Positions 54,755-63,361 of a DNA stretch of 64,000 bases are shown here, piece by piece (the first letter of the stretch is position 1; each line of letters opens with the position of its first letter). Origin of the DNA: Saprospiraceae bacterium (GTDB taxonomy: Bacteria > Bacteroidota > Bacteroidia > Chitinophagales > Saprospiraceae); assembly GCA_028280415.1 (NCBI GenBank), contig JANQLV010000045.1:24001-88000 (forward strand). The letters are read 5' to 3'. A program made the position numbers and the translations under genes. The notes under the pieces are model-generated. The model worked only from the letters and a program-made list of their open reading frames with translations, searched no databases and was not told the DNA's origin.

Positions 54755-54769
54755 TTTGAAAACAGGAAT

Positions 54770-55573
54770 TTAGCCCATTTCTGCTACCTGGATCATCTTA
54801 TCTTCAACGAGATGTACCAATTCAGTATAACGAGGATCGCGTTTGATTTGACGTCCTCTGATTAAAGGCAAATCCACCGGAATATGCTCTACGAACCTGG
54901 AAGGAGCCGATTTCATAATGTAAATATCGTCCGCCAGATAAACCGCCTCGGGAATATCATGCGTAACAAAAATTACAGTTGGATGGTATTTGTTCCAGAT
55001 ATCAGAAAGCAGATCCTGCATTTGCAGGCGGGTTTTAATATCCAGTGCTCCAAATGGCTCATCCATGAGCAAAATCTCGGAATTGGCCAAGAGGCTGCGG
55101 GCGATAGCTACTCTTTGCAACTGGCCCCCGGATAGCGTGGGATACTGAGCATATTTTTGCTCATGCCCTGCCAGGCCAACCAGTTCGATCAGTTCCATCG
55201 CCTGTTCATTTCTTTCCTTTTTCGAAACGCCTTTGTATTGCAAAGCCAGGCCGACATTATCCAAAACCGTCATCCAGGGCAAAGAACTGTACTGTTGAAA
55301 AACCATACTTACCCGGTTATCACTTCCGACCGGCTTGTTATTGACCAGTACCTTACCCGCAGTAGGTTCTTGTAAGCCGGCAATATACCTGAGCAAAGTA
55401 GATTTTCCACAACCGGACATCCCCAGAATAACTACAAATTGTCCCTGCGCAGGTTTATCTTCGATAATAAAATCCAGATTGTGAATAATATTCGTTTTCC
55501 CACCATCATAACTCTGATTAATACCGCGCAATTCGACGATATTACCGAGTGGAGTATCTTTAAATTCAAGCAT
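54770..55573 (-). CDS. ABC importer ATPase (NitT/TauT type)
   Basis: An ATPase of about 267 residues for the importer formed with the upstream permease. The start MLEFKDTPLGNIVELRG at 55573 overlaps the permease stop by 8 bases and is preferred over a frame start at 55615 that would overlap it by 50. Walker A is LGMSGCGKSTLLR near 50, the ABC signature LSGGQLQRVAIARS near 145, and Walker B ILLMDEPFGALDIKTR near 165, matching the SsuB/TauB nitrate/sulfonate group. Likely a dimer on the cytosolic face. Last gene of the five-gene leftward cluster. Confidence 0.88.
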   Translation of the reverse strand: MLEFKDTPLGNIVELRGINQSYDGGKTNIIHNLDFIIEDKPAQGQFVVILGMSGCGKSTLLRYIAGLQEPTAGKVLVNNKPVGSDNRVSMVFQQYSSLPWMTVLDNVGLALQYKGVSKKERNEQAMELIELVGLAGHEQKYAQYPTLSGGQLQRVAIARSLLANSEILLMDEPFGALDIKTRLQMQDLLSDIWNKYHPTVIFVTHDIPEAVYLADDIYIMKSAPSRFVEHIPVDLPLIRGRQIKRDPRYTELVHLVEDKMIQVAEMG

Positions 55574-56702
55574 GTTTTCGAGAGTAATTAAAGATTTTAA
55601 ATTCACCAAATCCAATAAGTAACAAACAAGTCACTACGATTAATCCAAGCACTGTTGAAAGCGCAGCTGCAAAGCCGGGAATTACTGCCGCCAAAATCAA
55701 AAACAACATTACTGATCCCAAAATGATATAAATGCCATAACGGGATTCGTTGATTCCCGGAGTGACTGTCTTGCGATACTTAAATGAAAACAACCTCCTA
55801 TCCAAAAACACAAATATCAAATCCTGGATAAATCCGATAATAATAATGATAATCAATAAGGCAAATAATTGCTCCGGTTCATTGAAACGTTGCTTCCTGA
55901 AAATCAATGCGCCGATACCACCGCCACTACTGTTGATATATTCTACAATGATAATGTAGGTCCATGAAATTGCGGTTAATACGCGGATGTCATCAATTAG
56001 CTTAGACATTACGGAGGGGATATAAACTGTTCGGATGGTATGCCAGTTGCTTGCCCCCAAGGTGAATACTGTTTTTAAATAAACATCTTTCACTTCATCG
56101 ATTCGCTGTACAACGACCGGGAGCAAGTATACAATGATACCGAATGCCAGGAAAGCAATTTTCATTGAATCATCAATACCAAACCAGATCATAAAAAGTC
56201 CCGTCAGTGCAGTCAATGGCAAATATCTTAGCGCATTGACCTGCTTGCTCAGTAAGCCGCGAAACATGGGGATCAAACCAATCAAAAAGCCGAAGCATAC
56301 AGATATAAAAATCGCCCAGAAATATCCTTTGACATTGAGCCAGACAGAAGCCAGGGTGTGATCAACAATATTCCAACCTTTCTGATCCTCTTCATTGAGC
56401 AAAGTTGTGTAAGATTCGAATGCCTGCAAAGGAGTTGGAAGTATCGGATAAATCTTTTCAAATTCTGTGGCATTCGCCAGAGCAATTGAATCTGCTCTGA
56501 GCAGGGAATCCCGATCAATTTTTACAGAATCATTCCCGAGTGTACTGGGAAGGTGCGTAGTATAATTAATGCCAACTGGTCTTTTAACTGCCAGAGATTC
56601 TGCAAGTCCCCACCAAAGAGCAATTAGCAAAACAAAACCTACAATCGCCAGAATCAAAGATTGACTTTTGGAGAGCGGTCCACGAAGTTTAAATAAAGAC
56701 AT
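55566..56702 (-). CDS. ABC importer permease (NitT/TauT type) with extracytoplasmic insertion
   Basis: A 378-residue permease with one N-terminal helix (SLILAIVGFVLLIALWWGL near 14-32), then a polar stretch of about 85 residues (Asp/Ser/Asn-rich, KIDRDSLLRADSIALANATE) before the five-helix SsuC-like core. The EAA coupling loop is LGASNWHTIRTVYIPSVMSK near 210. Two more hydrophobic segments follow the core (IIIIIIGFIQDLIFVFL, then GIYIILGSVMLFLILAAV), making it longer than usual. The long insertion sits where a periplasmic domain would contact the fused binding protein. A hairpin separates it from the binding-protein gene. Confidence 0.82.
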   Translation of the reverse strand: MSLFKLRGPLSKSQSLILAIVGFVLLIALWWGLAESLAVKRPVGINYTTHLPSTLGNDSVKIDRDSLLRADSIALANATEFEKIYPILPTPLQAFESYTTLLNEEDQKGWNIVDHTLASVWLNVKGYFWAIFISVCFGFLIGLIPMFRGLLSKQVNALRYLPLTALTGLFMIWFGIDDSMKIAFLAFGIIVYLLPVVVQRIDEVKDVYLKTVFTLGASNWHTIRTVYIPSVMSKLIDDIRVLTAISWTYIIIVEYINSSGGGIGALIFRKQRFNEPEQLFALLIIIIIIGFIQDLIFVFLDRRLFSFKYRKTVTPGINESRYGIYIILGSVMLFLILAAVIPGFAAALSTVLGLIVVTCLLLIGFGEFKIFNYSRKHA

Positions 56703-56736
56703 GTACTTTTTTTGAAGCTACCAGGCTTAAGAAAGA

Positions 56737-56776
56737 ATAGTCGAAACTCCCTTTTTCACAATGGAGTTTCGACTAT
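56737..56776 (-). promoter_or_regulatory. Intercistronic hairpin in the importer cluster
   Basis: A perfect 14-bp stem ATAGTCGAAACTCC/GGAGTTTCGACTAT with a 12-base loop lies 15 bases after the binding-protein stop and 34 bases before the permease start, on the same strand. On the minus strand it is followed by TTCTTTC. It may partly end transcription or protect the 3' end, letting more binding protein than permease be made; that role is inference. Confidence 0.55.
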
Positions 56777-56791
56777 AGGTTTTTTCAGAAA

Positions 56792-58372
56792 TTAATTAGC
56801 GACTAATTCAAAATCTGTTCGACGATTTTGCGCTCGTCCATCTTCTGTATTATTAGAAGCTACCGGTTTATCCGGTCCGTTACCAATGATAATAAACCGG
56901 TTTCGTGGCATATCATATTCATTGATCAGATAGTCGGCGACTGACTGAGCCCGCTTTTTGGAAAGAGCAACATTCGTGGCTTTGCTACCTGTATTGTCGG
57001 TGTTCCCTTCGATTCTTACACGCGAATTACCAAAAGCCTTGGCAATTTCTACGAATTCCCGATCTATGATATACTTTGCATTTTCGTCGAGTTTGAACTC
57101 TCCGGTTCGGAAACTGATACTTACCCGCTTGGTGGCGATCGCTTCTTTCTTCTCATCTGCTGCGGTAGCTGCGGTGAAGCTGGCTTTTCCTTCCGGATCA
57201 TGCTGTGCCCCACTCAAACTGCTCGTCTGTACAAAGGTAGGCATTGCAATTCTTCTCCAGCCGGGAGAGTCACTGGCATAACCCAGTTCTTTATATTTAT
57301 CAGCCATTCTACGGTATAAAGACTCACCGGTAACGCCTTTATAGCTTGTATTTAAACCAAAAAAGTTTTGGTTGTCCCCATGTGTAACCAGGCGAACATT
57401 ATTAATCGCAGCCATTGCATCCGCTTCCGGGATACCCAAACCTTGTGAAAGGATTTTAGCGGCTTTAGTTTTATTGGATGCATTTGCATTAATTTCAGCT
57501 GCTCCTTTCATCCAGCCTTCGTATAGCTTTTGAAGTTTATCGCGATTGGCATTTACAAATTCCCTCTTGGCAAAAAAGAAATCAGCGATGATATGCGAAG
57601 CAGAGCGAGAACTTTCCAGGATACGCGCACCATTCACGGCTCTGATACAGGCTTCATCATCCGGACTCCAGACTACCGCGGCATCTACATTTCCACTTTT
57701 AAAAGCAGCAGCCGCATCGATTGCACTTGCCTGAGTCACAATTTCAATATCACTGGCCTTCATTCCTCCCGCATCCAGAAGATAAAGCAGGAAAGAATGC
57801 GAAGGAGTCATTTCCGCCACAGCGATTTTTTTATTTTTAAGGCCACTTACAGAAGTGATTCCCGGACGTACCACAATTGCATCTCCCCCTCTTGACCAGT
57901 CTGCCTGCCACAGTGCCACCGGGTCGTAATCTTTTAAGCCTCCGGCTATTGTTGGAAAAGCATCAATTGTATACCAGTGTAAATCGATATCTCCTTTTTT
58001 CCAAGCATTGAGAGAGGCATTTACATCATCATTATTGACAAATTCTACTTTTATACCATAATCCTTATAGAAACGCGATTGGGTATTCGCCTGAAAGCCT
58101 TCATTGAAATACTGACCTCCGGCATATCCGCCCCAGGTCACCGTTCCGATACGGATCACATCGTCATTCTTTCTGGAGCTACTGGGAGAGACATTTGTAT
58201 TATTGTCATTCGAGTTACCATTATCATTGTTTTGATATTCAGTATTGGCTTGATTGGATAGCTCTCTACCTATCTCCGTATTTTCCAGGAAGTATTTTCC
58301 GGCGAAAAATAAAACAGCCACTATCAACAAAGTGATCAAAAATTTTGAAAAGGTGGTTAGTCGTCTAGCCAT
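56792..58372 (-). CDS. Solute-binding protein fused to an OmpA peptidoglycan-binding domain
   Basis: A 526-residue protein in four parts. Residues 11-29 are an uncleaved-type helix (LITLLIVAVLFFAGKYF); 30-70 form an Asn/Ser-rich linker. Residues 71-330 are a NitT/TauT or NMT1-type periplasmic solute-binding domain (IRIGTVTWGGYAGGQYF near 73, AVVWSPDDEACIRA near 230). After a second linker, 415-526 form an OmpA domain (GNTDNTGSKATNVALSKKRA) with Asp459 and Arg474 spaced as in peptidoglycan binders. It would capture a solute while tethered to both the inner membrane and the wall. The fusion is annotated elsewhere as a phosphate ABC/OmpA protein, but the ligand is not evident. Its neighbours are the importer and the PspA-like gene. 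Confidence 0.88.
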   Translation of the reverse strand: MARRLTTFSKFLITLLIVAVLFFAGKYFLENTEIGRELSNQANTEYQNNDNGNSNDNNTNVSPSSSRKNDDVIRIGTVTWGGYAGGQYFNEGFQANTQSRFYKDYGIKVEFVNNDDVNASLNAWKKGDIDLHWYTIDAFPTIAGGLKDYDPVALWQADWSRGGDAIVVRPGITSVSGLKNKKIAVAEMTPSHSFLLYLLDAGGMKASDIEIVTQASAIDAAAAFKSGNVDAAVVWSPDDEACIRAVNGARILESSRSASHIIADFFFAKREFVNANRDKLQKLYEGWMKGAAEINANASNKTKAAKILSQGLGIPEADAMAAINNVRLVTHGDNQNFFGLNTSYKGVTGESLYRRMADKYKELGYASDSPGWRRIAMPTFVQTSSLSGAQHDPEGKASFTAATAADEKKEAIATKRVSISFRTGEFKLDENAKYIIDREFVEIAKAFGNSRVRIEGNTDNTGSKATNVALSKKRAQSVADYLINEYDMPRNRFIIIGNGPDKPVASNNTEDGRAQNRRTDFELVAN

Positions 58373-58503
58373 GTTTTTTATAATTATTTAAAATTTGAAA
58401 TTGAGTTCAATAAATCAAATTCCAACTAGTTAAATTCAAAGCAATGTGTAAAGCTTAAACTTCAAAGTTAATAGTTGGCAACCGGTTTCCGGAGTTTTAT
58501 GCT

Positions 58504-59523
58504 TTATTCAAAAAAGCTATCGTATTGATTGGTATGTCCGGCTTCGCGGATCGGTTTTTTAATAGGTTCGTTGAGATCCAGCACTTCTTCACTGTTTGCC
58601 TTGAGTACCAGTGTTTCCTTTTCTTCACCCAAAATCAGAGAAACCCCTTCTTTTTCCCATTTCTCCAACATTTTCAATCCTTCTTCTTCAAAGACCCCAT
58701 TTTGCAAGTCTACAGAATCCATAAAGCTCGAAGACATATCCATGAATCGTTCCATCTCTCCTACTTTTTGACTGACATCATCCGCTATAGCTTCCAGTGC
58801 CATATCAAACATAGCGCGTTGATCTTTATTTCCGGAGATAATATTCATGGCGGACTTCATGGCCGAATGGCTCGCATGGATGGCTTTGCGTTCCTGTTCT
58901 TTAACTTCGACCTGATCTTTGATATCCTCCATCATTACCTCGGAGTTTTCGTACATTTTGGTCAGTACGCGATAAAGCACTTCCATTTTCTTGTACAAAT
59001 CCTCCAACCGCATATTAGACTCCTTCAATCTTCCGGCTTTCCTGGACTTTAGAATAACCTGAGCTTTCTTATTTTTCGCTTTAGCCTTGCTGGCCAGGTT
59101 CAGATTGCTCTCAATCGACTTTTGATTGTTATAAATAATCTCTTTAAGCTTGTGCATTTGTCCACGTAGCTGGCTAATCTGCTTGTTCATCTTACGCAGG
59201 TTATTTTTCAAATCCTCCACATAAGATTTCAAAATACCAATTGGATCAATTTGCACAAATAAGCCGGTTACCCAGCGCATCACTGATTTGTACATGTACC
59301 AAACCAGATTGCGCATTTTCGGATCGAGTACCATGTAAATAATTGCACCGAGTGCCAGAAGCATCAGCGCCAGGTACAGGGTATTTTGAGCAGCGATGAT
59401 CAGAGCGGGCAATACGCTGGCAAATAAAATACCGCCACCAATCAAAAGTCCCCCCAGCACAATTCCTCCGGTAACCCCTTCAGGCTTTTTCCAAAATGAC
59501 TTCGGTTTATATTCTTGACTCAT
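58504..59523 (-). CDS. Membrane-anchored PspA-like coiled-coil protein
   Basis: A 339-residue protein with two hydrophobic helices near residues 20-60 (VTGGIVLGGLLIGGGILFAS and YLALMLLALGAIIYMVL) and a long coiled-coil C-terminal part (about 95-300; NLRKMNKQISQLRGQMHKLK near 108, ELEELYKK-like heptads after 170). The QIDPIGILKSYVEDLKNNL start of the coiled coil recalls PspA/IM30-type ESCRT-III-like proteins that bind stressed membranes. PspA itself has no helices of this kind, so this is a related but distinct form, and the link is inference. The next gene is 131 bases away, with the SBP-OmpA fusion downstream. Confidence 0.7.
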   Translation of the reverse strand: MSQEYKPKSFWKKPEGVTGGIVLGGLLIGGGILFASVLPALIIAAQNTLYLALMLLALGAIIYMVLDPKMRNLVWYMYKSVMRWVTGLFVQIDPIGILKSYVEDLKNNLRKMNKQISQLRGQMHKLKEIIYNNQKSIESNLNLASKAKAKNKKAQVILKSRKAGRLKESNMRLEDLYKKMEVLYRVLTKMYENSEVMMEDIKDQVEVKEQERKAIHASHSAMKSAMNIISGNKDQRAMFDMALEAIADDVSQKVGEMERFMDMSSSFMDSVDLQNGVFEEEGLKMLEKWEKEGVSLILGEEKETLVLKANSEEVLDLNEPIKKPIREAGHTNQYDSFFE

Positions 59524-59564
59524 TATTCACTTATAATTTTACAATTCAACTTCTAGTAATATCG

Positions 59565-60236
59565 TTATTTCAAATAATTTTTCATGTTTTCAATATCTTT
59601 TTTGATCTGATCAACCAGGTGATTGAACGAGGCATGAAAGTCATTTTTAGTAGATTCCACTTTCACCGTAGCATTGGAAATCTCTGTTTTCATTTTTTCC
59701 ATTTCCTTGGTATGCTTCTGGATATCAGCTTTCAACTCTTCAATACGGCTATTCTTTTCTTTGATCAAGGCCTCCATTTGTTTAATTTTCTGCTCCTTGT
59801 CTCCGATTTGTCTGGTTTTCTGATTGCTTAAAGCCTGTCCAAACTTTTCTTCCTCCTGAAGCAATACCCGAATATAATGATTAGCCGTTTTCACCAGATG
59901 ATCCGGGCTAGCCCCCATCGTCTGAGCCATCGCATAAGCAGATTGAAACCTGGTTTGCTCATCCATTGGCATTTTTTCGAGCGACTTCAAAGAATGCTTG
60001 AACTCCAGATAATCAAAACCATCGAGGTTATTGGCTTCCATTGCTTTTAACAAAACATCCATAAATTTGGAAGAAACTTTTCCAGTAGATACGGTAGCCT
60101 TTACTTTAGGGTTTGGGCTTGTCTTTTCGCGACTGGTTTTGGCCTTTGAATCAGCAGCTTTTTCCTGTTCTGTCTTATTCGTCTTTTTCCCGGTCTCATC
60201 CTCAATGATAAATATTGACTTCAACTTATCGAACAT
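59565..60236 (-). CDS. Coiled-coil protein, first gene of the importer/PspA-like cluster
   Basis: A 223-residue soluble protein of unknown function. The first 60 residues are low-complexity (Lys/Thr/Ser/Glu) and probably disordered. Residues 60-135 look globular and helical (SKFMDVLLKAMEANNLDGFD, then ESARM-free DEQTRFQSAYAMAQTMGASP). Residues 150-223 form a coiled coil (KEKNSRIEELKADIQKHTKE). The 41-base gap to the PspA-like gene and same strand argue for one transcript. It may regulate or bind the PspA-like protein. I do not recognise a family. Confidence 0.65.
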   Translation of the reverse strand: MFDKLKSIFIIEDETGKKTNKTEQEKAADSKAKTSREKTSPNPKVKATVSTGKVSSKFMDVLLKAMEANNLDGFDYLEFKHSLKSLEKMPMDEQTRFQSAYAMAQTMGASPDHLVKTANHYIRVLLQEEEKFGQALSNQKTRQIGDKEQKIKQMEALIKEKNSRIEELKADIQKHTKEMEKMKTEISNATVKVESTKNDFHASFNHLVDQIKKDIENMKNYLK

Positions 60237-60543
60237 ACACTTTTTTTATAGTAATTTACGAAATTCAGGATTAGTTTAAAGGAGTACACAAGCTTTAGAT
60301 AAAGCCTTTTATTTAATCTACAAAGTAAGAAAAAAACGGTTAATTCACCAAAACAATCGGCTTGTTCATTGCGATTATGTGCTTCATCCTTTCACAAGCT
60401 CTACACCGGTGATCGCGGATCGCTACTCCTATCCTCCCTTTCCTCTCCCGATATTTTTTATTAATCATTTAACTTTCTTACGTTTGCATTCGTAATGCAA
60501 AAATTATATCAAGCTAATCAATTAAAATCGTAAAAAGATATCA
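60237..60543. other. Divergent promoter region between the importer cluster and arginine deiminase
   Basis: No gene is seen in these 307 bases. A -7 box TACGTTTG lies at 60479-60486, upstream of the arginine deiminase gene. The middle (60390-60450) is more GC-rich than its surroundings (CACCGGTGATCGCGGATCGC) and may carry a regulator site; no perfect long palindrome was found. Confidence 0.45.
60479..60486 (+). promoter_or_regulatory. Putative -7 box for the arginine deiminase gene
   Basis: TACGTTTG matches TAnnTTTG and lies 57 bases before the ATG at 60544. Confidence 0.38.
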
Positions 60544-61806
60544 ATGAATCCATCATCCGTACATGTATCCTCTGAAATAGGGGCACTGAGAAAAGTCATC
60601 GTACACCGGCCGGACACAGGAATTGAAAGAATTTCCCCTAAAAAAGCTGAAGAATTACTCTTTGATGATATTGTTCATCTACCCAAAATGCAGGAAGAAC
60701 ATGATACTTTTGTAAATATCCTAAAAGCTTTTATCAGTGAAGATAATGTACTCGAAATCAAAACTTTATTGCTGGAATCCTTAAATGTTGATGAAAGTGC
60801 CCGAAAAGAGGTTGTGGAAAAGATTGTGGATTATGAAGAATTACCAAGTTCAGTCGAAAAGATGCTGCTGGATTTGCCCAATGAAGAACTTGCGGAAATT
60901 CTCATAAGCGGTTATTTCGAAAAAGAAGACTACATTCTTTTTGATCCAATACCCAATTTTATTTTTACCAGAGATATTGCAGTTACGATCAATGATCATG
61001 TGCTGATCACCAAAGCCTCGAAGACTGCCCGTTTTCGGGAAAATTATCTGACTCGTTTTATTTTTTGGGTTCATCCCCTTTTTGAAAACCTGAAAGACAA
61101 TGGAAAAATAATTAACCTTAACAAAGTTGAATTATTTCCACCTTCCAGAAAAGGAGAAGCCGTCTCAATGGAGGGAGGGGACGTAATGATCATTAATAAA
61201 GATTATTTATTGATCGGTCATAGTGAAAGGACGACCAAACATGCCATCGATTTGCTTAAAAAAGTGCTTTTCGAAAATGATATTGTAAAAAATGTAGTGC
61301 AGGTGAATATTCCGGCAGATCGCTCCTATATGCATATTGATACCATTTTCACTCAAATAAATACCAACCATATTGTAGCTTTTAAACCGATTATTGTAGA
61401 TGGTCTGAGCAGTAATGTCGAAGTACACCGCAAAGACGGAAGTTGTCGCCTGTACCCTTCCGTAAAAGAGTTTTTCCTGGCGGAGATCAATGCGAATATG
61501 GAATTCATCCTCAGTGGCGGCGGCGAATCCCCTTATCAGGAAAGAGAGCAATGGACGGATGGCTGCAATCTGGTCGCTTTAAAGCCGGGAATCGGACTCA
61601 CTTATGATCGCAATCCTAAAACAGAAGAAGCTTTTAAAAAGGCAGGTTACCGGGTCATCCACGCTTTGGAACTACTGGATAGATTTGAAAAAGGCCTGGA
61701 AAAGCCCGAGGAAGTAGAAAATACGATTATTACCCTGCCTTCAAGCGAGCTTTCAAGAGCCAGAGGTGGTTCTCATTGTATGACTTGCCCGGTTTTAAGA
61801 GATTGA
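60544..61806 (+). CDS. arcA: Arginine deiminase
   Basis: A 420-residue enzyme that hydrolyses L-arginine to citrulline and ammonia, a first step in arginine catabolism. The guanidino-modifying fold shows IGALRKVIVHRPDTG at the N-terminus, PIPNFIFTRDIAVTI near 137, MEGGDVMIINKDYL near 210, the catalytic histidine in YMHIDTIFTQI near 260, and the nucleophile Cys412 in RGGSHCMTCPV. No carbamate kinase or ornithine carbamoyltransferase gene is nearby, so the rest of the pathway is elsewhere or absent. The thioesterase gene starts 12 bases after its stop. Confidence 0.92.
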   Translation: MNPSSVHVSSEIGALRKVIVHRPDTGIERISPKKAEELLFDDIVHLPKMQEEHDTFVNILKAFISEDNVLEIKTLLLESLNVDESARKEVVEKIVDYEELPSSVEKMLLDLPNEELAEILISGYFEKEDYILFDPIPNFIFTRDIAVTINDHVLITKASKTARFRENYLTRFIFWVHPLFENLKDNGKIINLNKVELFPPSRKGEAVSMEGGDVMIINKDYLLIGHSERTTKHAIDLLKKVLFENDIVKNVVQVNIPADRSYMHIDTIFTQINTNHIVAFKPIIVDGLSSNVEVHRKDGSCRLYPSVKEFFLAEINANMEFILSGGGESPYQEREQWTDGCNLVALKPGIGLTYDRNPKTEEAFKKAGYRVIHALELLDRFEKGLEKPEEVENTIITLPSSELSRARGGSHCMTCPVLRD

Positions 61807-61818
61807 TAATCATAGGAT

Positions 61819-62226
61819 ATGTTTGAACACAGTTTCCAAAAACGCGTCAGATACGGAGAAACCGATCAAATGGGTTATTTGTATTATGGCAATTATGCTC
61901 AATTATATGAAATCGGAAGAGCAGAAATGATCCGCTCAATTGGTCTGACTTACAAAGATATGGAGAGTGAATATGGTATTCTCATGCCGGTACTCTCCAT
62001 GAACTCGCGATTTGTCCGACCTGCTCTCTACGATGAGTTACTAACGATCAAAACTATTCTTCGCAAGATGCCAGAGGAAAATATTACCTTTCATCACGAA
62101 ATATATAATGAAACCAGGGAGTTGGTAAATGGTGGATCAGTTAAATTATGCTTTATAAAGGCTGGTAATAATGAGCGAATCGCTTGTCCGGAATATTTGC
62201 GAGACGCCCTGACAAAGTATTTTTAG
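61819..62226 (+). CDS. Hot-dog acyl-CoA thioesterase (YbgC-like)
   Basis: A 135-residue 4-hydroxybenzoyl-CoA thioesterase-type enzyme. The catalytic aspartate is Asp16 in RYGETDQMGYLYYGNYAQ, and the central helix is YEIGRAEMIRSIGLTY. It hydrolyses short acyl-CoA or acyl-ACP thioesters. It follows the deiminase gene by 12 bases, so the two share a transcript, though no metabolic link is apparent. Confidence 0.9.
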   Translation: MFEHSFQKRVRYGETDQMGYLYYGNYAQLYEIGRAEMIRSIGLTYKDMESEYGILMPVLSMNSRFVRPALYDELLTIKTILRKMPEENITFHHEIYNETRELVNGGSVKLCFIKAGNNERIACPEYLRDALTKYF

Positions 62227-62320
62227 AGCAATATCAGATTTTACCATATCGGCAAGCACTAATAAACCTGAACACGTAATCACAGAAGAGTAATAGCAAG
62301 CAATTATAATAATAGTTGAT

Positions 62321-63361
62321 GTGAAGATTCCGAGCATTAAGAAAATCAGGAATTTTATCTTTAATTTACCAATCATTGTCAATGTACTGGATTGGTCCAA
62401 AACGCATTCTCTCCCCGGGTTTTTTAAGGTTCCGATCTATGATGTGGTAATTTTCATTTTAAACGAGATCAAAAGAGATGCGCTGACATCCAGGGCAAAC
62501 TCCGTTGCTTTCAGTTTTTTTCTTTCTATTTTTCCCGGTATCATTTTCATTTTTACTTTAATCCCCTATGTACTCCCATATTTCGATTATCTGATCATTC
62601 CATATATCCAGGAAGAACTATTGGTAAGAAGTGCTTCAGGTGAAGTAGATTTTAGTGCTACTATTATTAGCCAAATCGGTTATCTGCTCTCTGAGGTAAA
62701 AATATTGCCCGAAAATGCGAGAAAAGAGATCACTGAAATGATTTCCAAACTTGCCACGCAGACACATGGCGGAAGGCTCTACTTTGTACTTATTTTGACT
62801 GTCTTTTTCTCCTCCAACGGCATGATGACACTTTTCCGTGGTTTTGAAAAATCGCATAGCAATACTTTTAAAAAAAGAAGCGTATTGAAAAAAAGGATGG
62901 TTGCTATACTCCTGACAATGCTCATTGCCTTCCTGGTACTGGTAGCGGTTTTTCTAATTGTTTTAGGTCAAACACCCCTGGAGGCAATATTAACCTATTT
63001 CAATGCCAATCGCTTTCAAACGACAATGGTTCAAATTCTGAAATGGATTATCGTCCTTGCCCTTTTCTATTCGGGAATCTCACTCATCTATCGCTATGGA
63101 GCCTCTACTTTTGTCAAATTCAAATGGTTCTCTCCCGGAGCTACACTGGCTACCATTCTAACCATACTTTCTTCCATTATTTTCTCCGTTTATGTCGAGG
63201 ATTTTAGCACTTATAATGATCTATACCTTTCTTTTGGGACCATTATAGTCATCATGCTGTGGATACAAATCAATGCTTTTGTCCTGCTGCTTGGATTCGA
63301 ACTAAATGCAAGTATTGCCGTAAATCGGGATTTAAAAATTGCTAAAGAAGAAATCGAATAA
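62321..63361 (+). CDS. YihY/BrkB-family membrane protein
   Basis: A 346-residue integral membrane protein with about six helices. The family's N-terminal region is FVILNEIKRDALTSRANSVA-like followed by FSFFLSIFPGIIFIFTLIPY near 68, and the C-terminal half has KWFSPGATLATILTILSSII and NDLYLSFGTIIVIMLWIQIN. Length is typical. Function is unproven; it was once called ribonuclease BN by mistake. The start is GTG (62321), as no ATG fits, and the frame does not continue upstream. It lies 94 bases behind the thioesterase gene. Confidence 0.88.
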   Translation: MKIPSIKKIRNFIFNLPIIVNVLDWSKTHSLPGFFKVPIYDVVIFILNEIKRDALTSRANSVAFSFFLSIFPGIIFIFTLIPYVLPYFDYLIIPYIQEELLVRSASGEVDFSATIISQIGYLLSEVKILPENARKEITEMISKLATQTHGGRLYFVLILTVFFSSNGMMTLFRGFEKSHSNTFKKRSVLKKRMVAILLTMLIAFLVLVAVFLIVLGQTPLEAILTYFNANRFQTTMVQILKWIIVLALFYSGISLIYRYGASTFVKFKWFSPGATLATILTILSSIIFSVYVEDFSTYNDLYLSFGTIIVIMLWIQINAFVLLLGFELNASIAVNRDLKIAKEEIE

